From contig DOPG01000072.1 of the NCBI GenBank assembly GCA_003513555.1, positions 1 to 7,757 of the forward strand: DNA of 7,757 bases, read 5' to 3'. Every line of letters begins with the position of its first letter. Within the stretch, counting starts at the first letter, position 1. The DNA is from Rhodopirellula sp. GTDB lineage: Bacteria > Planctomycetota > Planctomycetia > Pirellulales > Pirellulaceae. The notes beneath the pieces were generated by a model. It had not been told where the DNA came from, did no database searches, and was given only the letters and a program-made list of their open reading frames with translations. This document shows, piece after piece, positions 4,729 through 7,757 of the stretch. The translations under genes and the position numbers were made by a program.

Positions 4729-6300
4729 ATGCATGGATCTATCTGCTGTATCGTTAAGAAGTTCGTGGACACGAATCATGGTCCAGAGGCTTGGGATGCG
4801 ATTTTGGAGCATGCAGGATACCCGGGTTTGGTTCTGTCGCCGATAGGAACCTACCCCGATGAAGCTGTATTCGCCTTGCTGGGGGCCGGATGTGAGTTGT
4901 TGCAGGTAGAGTTGGACGAATTACTGCGTGTCCTCGGACGCTTCGCCGGGCCTGAGTTGATTGCGTTTGCAGGAACGATGTTGCATCCTGATTGGAAAAC
5001 ATTCGAGCTGCTGTCGAATGTTGAGTCCTTGATCCATCGCACCGTTAGGATGCAAAATCCAACCGCACAGCCAGCCAACATCCAAGCCTTTCGCTTGAGT
5101 GCAGATGAAGCTCAAATTGTCTACTCCTCAAGACGTGGCCTATGTACGCTCGCTCACGGGATCATCGAAGGGATCGCTGATTTTTACAAGGAGGATCTCA
5201 GCGTGCGTGAAGTCACTTGTGCAAAGCAGGGACAACCCTTCTGCACGTTTGAGGCGAAGCGTGTCGTCGTTGAAGACCATACGCCAGAATTCCCAAGTGT
5301 CAATCTTGGGTCAACCGCGACAGCTGATAGTTTTGACGAAACATTTGTCGCTTCTGATAGCGCTGCTGATTCAAATCCTGCGTCAGATTCAGGGAGTTTT
5401 GAGTGGTTCCCCAATGTATCTGGTGGAAGTGCATCTGGCGGAAGTCGAGCAGGTGCGGGAATGCGAGATTCCCAAAAGCATGTCATCCCATTTCCTAAAC
5501 GCCTCGGCCGTTACACGATTCATGAGATCATCGGTGTCGGAGGGATGGGGGTGGTGTACCGAGGAGCAGACGATGTTCTTAACCGAGTGGTTGCGATCAA
5601 AACGCTGAAGTCAGTCAAGATTGGCAGGGAATTGGCAGATCCGTTTATTGAAGAAGCAAGGGCGATGGCGAGGTTGTCCCATGAGCACGTCGTGCGTGTG
5701 TACGATGTCGGAGAAATCGATAGTCGTCCGTTTTTTGTAATGGAATATTTGACGGGTCAGTCCTTGTCAAAACGCATCCGACAGGGGCAAGTCTCACTTC
5801 AGTTGGGAACAGAGCTGTTCAAGAAAATTTTGCAGGGAGTACATGCGGTTCACAAGATCGGGCTTGTGCACCGTGATATCAAGCCTGACAACATCATGCT
5901 GAGTCTTGATTCAATTAAATGTCACCTGCTTGACTTTGGATTGGCTGATGAATTGTGCGTCGAGCGGGATGTCAGCAAACGATTGAGCGGTACGCCAGGT
6001 TTCATTGCACCTGAACGGCTACGCGGATACCCTGCTGATTATAAGAGTGATTATTTTAGCCTCGGATGCGTGGCTTACGAAATCTTCAGCGGCAAACGTG
6101 CCTTTGACAGCGACAGTACTCAGGCTGTCATTAGCTCCATGCAGCGGTTCGACCCGAGAGATGCAGATTGGCGTGATACACCCGACCCATTACGCAAATT
6201 GATCGTCAGCATGATGGAAAGCGATGCGAGCGAACGCATGACAGACTACGACACGATTAACCGTGTCCTGGATACGATGCTGAGCCAGCTTTCACATTAA
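4729..6300 (+). CDS. H-NOX (heme NO-binding) domain fused to a PknB-type Ser/Thr protein kinase
   Basis: A 523-residue soluble protein in three parts. Residues 1-180 form a heme NO-binding domain of the bacterial MHG-start type: MHGSICCIVKKFV, GPEAWDAILEHAG, YPDEAVFALLGA (42-53), proximal heme histidine H103 in LIHRTVR, the heme-carboxylate motif Y132-x-S134-x-R136 and GIIEG (144-148). Residues 181-255 are a Ser/Asp/Gly-rich linker. Residues 260-519 are a complete kinase: glycine loop GVGGMGVVY (269-277), K291, alpha-C E309, HRDIKPDN (381-388), DFG (402-404), GTPGFIAPE (421-429) and D441 in DYFSLGC. All catalytic residues are present, so it should be active. There is no transmembrane segment and no PASTA domain. 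By family knowledge the heme binds NO (or CO), and the likely output is Ser/Thr phosphorylation controlled by that binding; the coupling is inferred. The start is set by the MHG N-terminus typical of this H-NOX subgroup. The Shine-Dalgarno site is weak. Confidence 0.93.
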   Translation: MHGSICCIVKKFVDTNHGPEAWDAILEHAGYPGLVLSPIGTYPDEAVFALLGAGCELLQVELDELLRVLGRFAGPELIAFAGTMLHPDWKTFELLSNVESLIHRTVRMQNPTAQPANIQAFRLSADEAQIVYSSRRGLCTLAHGIIEGIADFYKEDLSVREVTCAKQGQPFCTFEAKRVVVEDHTPEFPSVNLGSTATADSFDETFVASDSAADSNPASDSGSFEWFPNVSGGSASGGSRAGAGMRDSQKHVIPFPKRLGRYTIHEIIGVGGMGVVYRGADDVLNRVVAIKTLKSVKIGRELADPFIEEARAMARLSHEHVVRVYDVGEIDSRPFFVMEYLTGQSLSKRIRQGQVSLQLGTELFKKILQGVHAVHKIGLVHRDIKPDNIMLSLDSIKCHLLDFGLADELCVERDVSKRLSGTPGFIAPERLRGYPADYKSDYFSLGCVAYEIFSGKRAFDSDSTQAVISSMQRFDPRDADWRDTPDPLRKLIVSMMESDASERMTDYDTINRVLDTMLSQLSH

Positions 6301-6516
6301 TTTTTATTCCGGAATTTCTTCAACGGCACTGCCGCCGTTTGACGGCTGGAATTGATAAGTGGTCGTTGCTGTTACATATTCGCACCCACACTTTGCGCCC
6401 CGGATCGACGGCCGGCCCCGGTTGCGTCTCGTAGTATCCCGCCGCAGTTATCGTCGATGCTTTAGCTGAGGAAAGGTCGGCCTTTAGGTTGGAGGCACAG
6501 TTTGAGATGGTAGCAG

Positions 6517-6596
6517 GGCAAATGAGCTTTGGCTCATTGAGTGCCTTTGATTGGCGTGTCTCACGCAGTTGCGTAATCACTTGGCAGGTTCTGCCA
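6517..6596 (+). promoter_or_regulatory. Three consecutive stem-loops upstream of the phosphatase gene
   Basis: Hairpin 1: AATGAGC (6521-6527), loop TTTG, GCTCATT (6532-6538), extended by GGCA (6517-6520) with TGCC (6542-6545) across a 3-nt bulge. Hairpin 2: GCGTG, TCT, CACGC (6554-6566). Hairpin 3: TGGCAG, GTT, CTGCCA (6582-6596). An alternative pairing, ACTTGG (6579-6584) with CCAAGT (6608-6613), would compete with hairpin 3. Hairpin 1 is followed by TTT and could terminate kinase transcripts. Together they could instead be a regulatory leader. No known riboswitch class is recognised. Confidence 0.4.
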
Positions 6597-6675
6597 GACA
6601 AGACACACCAAGTTGTGGTGGTTGGGGTATCATGGTGGCTCAGTAGACTGCTGCTTGATGATGTTTTTATGACTC

Positions 6676-6679
6676 GGAG
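6676..6679 (+). promoter_or_regulatory. Shine-Dalgarno GGAG that decides the phosphatase start
   Basis: Three ATGs crowd at 6680, 6683 and 6687. Only the one at 6687 opens the long frame; the codon at 6681-6683 in that frame is TGA. GGAG sits 7 nt before 6687, a normal spacing, which confirms it. Confidence 0.6.
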
Positions 6680-6686
6680 ATGATGG

Positions 6687-7757
6687 ATGCTTTCTCGTAC
6701 TTTGTTTGTTGCATTTCTTTTCGTGGCTTGTTGTGGATCCACCAAGGGTGAATCGAACAAGCCATTTGGGGCAGACTTTCCAAAACTTGATTCGGATGCA
6801 GTCGGGGAGTGGTGGAAAACCAAGGGTAAACGCGGCAATGGCCCACGTTTGATGGTTCCTAGGGATGAAGTGCTTGGGTTTGCCGTCTACACCGTTGCAC
6901 ACGGAACATTGAAACTCACCGCGCAGCTGTTCCCGCTACTTCCTGATGAGTCTCGTGAGGTGGTTCTTGAAGTGCGACCGGCAGGGGATGCAGCTTGGCG
7001 GAAAGTCGCTGTTGAAAAAGTTCTGTATCCAGGATGGTCAGCGCACTTTCGTGTCAAGGATTGGGATGCAACACGGGATTTTGATTACCGATTGAGTCAC
7101 GGTGAGAATGCAACCTTCGAGGGCCTGATACGGAAGGATCCCATCGATAAAGAAACGATTGTGGTGGGGTCACTATCCTGTAATAGCAGTCGGACGCCGG
7201 GGCCTCGCCCCAGGATGGTTGAAAATCTGATGAAGCAGAATCCTGATCTGTTGTTCTTTGCTGGTGATCAGTCCTACCACCACACTCAACACACTTTTGG
7301 ATGGCTTGAGTTTGGCATGCAATTTCGTGAGCTTATGAAAGATCGGCCCACGATCACGATCCCTGACGACCACGATGTTGGACAAGCAAATATTTGGGGT
7401 GAGAATGGCAAGAAGGCGAGAACGCCTGCTGGTCCAGCAGGAGGTTTTTTCTACCCTGCCTCTTACGTCAATATGGTGCAGCGATGCCAGACTTGGCATC
7501 TGCCTGATCCATTTGACGCGACGCCGATTGAGCGTGGCATTGGCGTTTACTATACCAATTTGCTGTTGGGTGGAATTGACTTTGCAATCCTTGAAGATCG
7601 AAAGTTCAAGAGTGGGCCGCAGGGTAAAATTCCAAAAATGGGTCCACGGCCAGACCACATCAATGACCCTGCTTATGACCGTGCATCCGTTGATCTTCCT
7701 GAACTTAAACTGCTAGGCGATCGACAGCTTCAGTTCCTGGACCAATGGACTGATGAT
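6687..7757 (+). CDS. PhoD-like metallophosphatase lipoprotein, C-terminus cut by the window edge
   Basis: 357 residues are visible before the edge. The N-terminus LSRTLFVAFLFVACC looks like a secretion signal ending in a lipobox-like FVAC, with C15 as the likely lipidated cysteine. Phe at -3 is non-canonical. There is no twin arginine, unlike classic PhoD. A beta-rich N-terminal domain (about 50-140) is followed by the PhoD-type metallophosphatase core. The core shows GSLSCNSS (161-168), FAGDQSYHH (191-199), PDDHDVGQANIWGENG (226-241), LEDRKF (302-307) and LLGDRQLQFLDQW (342-354). The family uses such Asp, Tyr, Asn and His residues to bind metals and hydrolyse phosphodiesters or monoesters outside the cytoplasm. 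The last metal-binding histidines lie beyond the window. GGAG at 6676-6679 is 7 nt before the ATG, and a stop lies two codons upstream in frame, so the start is firm. The substrate is unknown; phosphate scavenging is the usual role. Confidence 0.88.
   Translation, partial: MLSRTLFVAFLFVACCGSTKGESNKPFGADFPKLDSDAVGEWWKTKGKRGNGPRLMVPRDEVLGFAVYTVAHGTLKLTAQLFPLLPDESREVVLEVRPAGDAAWRKVAVEKVLYPGWSAHFRVKDWDATRDFDYRLSHGENATFEGLIRKDPIDKETIVVGSLSCNSSRTPGPRPRMVENLMKQNPDLLFFAGDQSYHHTQHTFGWLEFGMQFRELMKDRPTITIPDDHDVGQANIWGENGKKARTPAGPAGGFFYPASYVNMVQRCQTWHLPDPFDATPIERGIGVYYTNLLLGGIDFAILEDRKFKSGPQGKIPKMGPRPDHINDPAYDRASVDLPELKLLGDRQLQFLDQWTDD

Larger units (their letters stand above)
6301..6686. other. 386-bp gap with consecutive stem-loops, no confident gene
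   Basis: This region lies between the kinase stop and the phosphatase start. Near the start it has a 10-bp palindrome (ATTCCGGAAT, 6306-6315) and a 5-bp stem (6334-6346). Closer to the phosphatase gene are three hairpins in a row (6517-6545, 6554-6566, 6582-6596). On the minus strand, open frames run through it without a good start: one ends at the TAA at 6304-6306 and one at 6320. They are at most a gene remnant. Short plus-strand frames, such as 6489-6683 from a TTG, show no motif. Confidence 0.45.

Noticed and set aside
4370..4846. 158-codon plus-strand frame bridging the FHA and kinase genes
   Set aside because: It overlaps both real genes in another frame, and its composition matches a shadow frame. 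The FHA and H-NOX frames are clearly the coding ones.
6320..6838. 172-codon minus-strand frame after the kinase gene
   Set aside because: Its first third is antisense to the start of the phosphatase gene, and it is low-complexity (serine and threonine runs). Only the tail region is discussed, as a possible remnant.
1..7757. CRISPR array, tRNA, rRNA, insertion sequence or attachment site
   Set aside because: I read through the gaps on both strands and found no regularly spaced repeats, no tRNA-like cloverleaf, no transposase and no long terminal repeats.

Overview
The window looks like part of a bacterial chromosome, most likely from a planctomycete (Pirellulales type, such as a Rhodopirellula relative). 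That assignment is inferred. The signs are a roughly 50% GC genome with isolated genes and wide gaps, an FHA protein beside a PknB-type Ser/Thr kinase, a planctomycete-like HNH protein, and a PhoD-family lipoprotein. No 16S or other diagnostic marker is present.

Layout from left to right. Positions 1-473 (minus) encode an almost complete DUF456-type small membrane protein that runs off the left edge. A 358-bp gap rich in short palindromes follows. An HNH endonuclease-domain protein lies at 832-1437 (plus). A 442-bp gap with two strong hairpins separates it from a convergent gene for a seven-iron FdxA ferredoxin at 1880-2164 (minus). Next come an RlmI-type 23S rRNA methyltransferase (2456-3652, plus), an FHA-domain protein (3786-4451, plus) and a large protein of 523 residues (4729-6300, plus). 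That protein has an N-terminal heme NO-binding (H-NOX) domain joined to a complete C-terminal Ser/Thr protein kinase. After a structured 386-bp gap, a PhoD-like metallophosphatase lipoprotein starts at 6687 and is cut by the right edge.

The most interesting part is 3786-6300. A gas sensor (H-NOX, with the heme-ligating histidine and the YxSxR heme-carboxylate motif intact) is fused to a kinase with all catalytic motifs. It sits one gene downstream of an FHA phosphothreonine reader. The simplest reading is a soluble pathway in which nitric oxide (or another gas) controls Ser/Thr phosphorylation and the FHA protein reads out the signal. Bacterial H-NOX proteins are better known for working with histidine kinases, diguanylate cyclases or chemoreceptors, so this is an unusual wiring. 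The other genes (ferredoxin, rRNA methyltransferase, HNH, DUF456) look like ordinary housekeeping or accessory genes with no clear tie to the kinase.

The genes are mostly separate transcription units. Only the FHA gene has a convincing promoter-like sequence (TATAAT with a weak -35 at 17 bp). Several gaps carry near-perfect dyads or hairpins that no gene explains.
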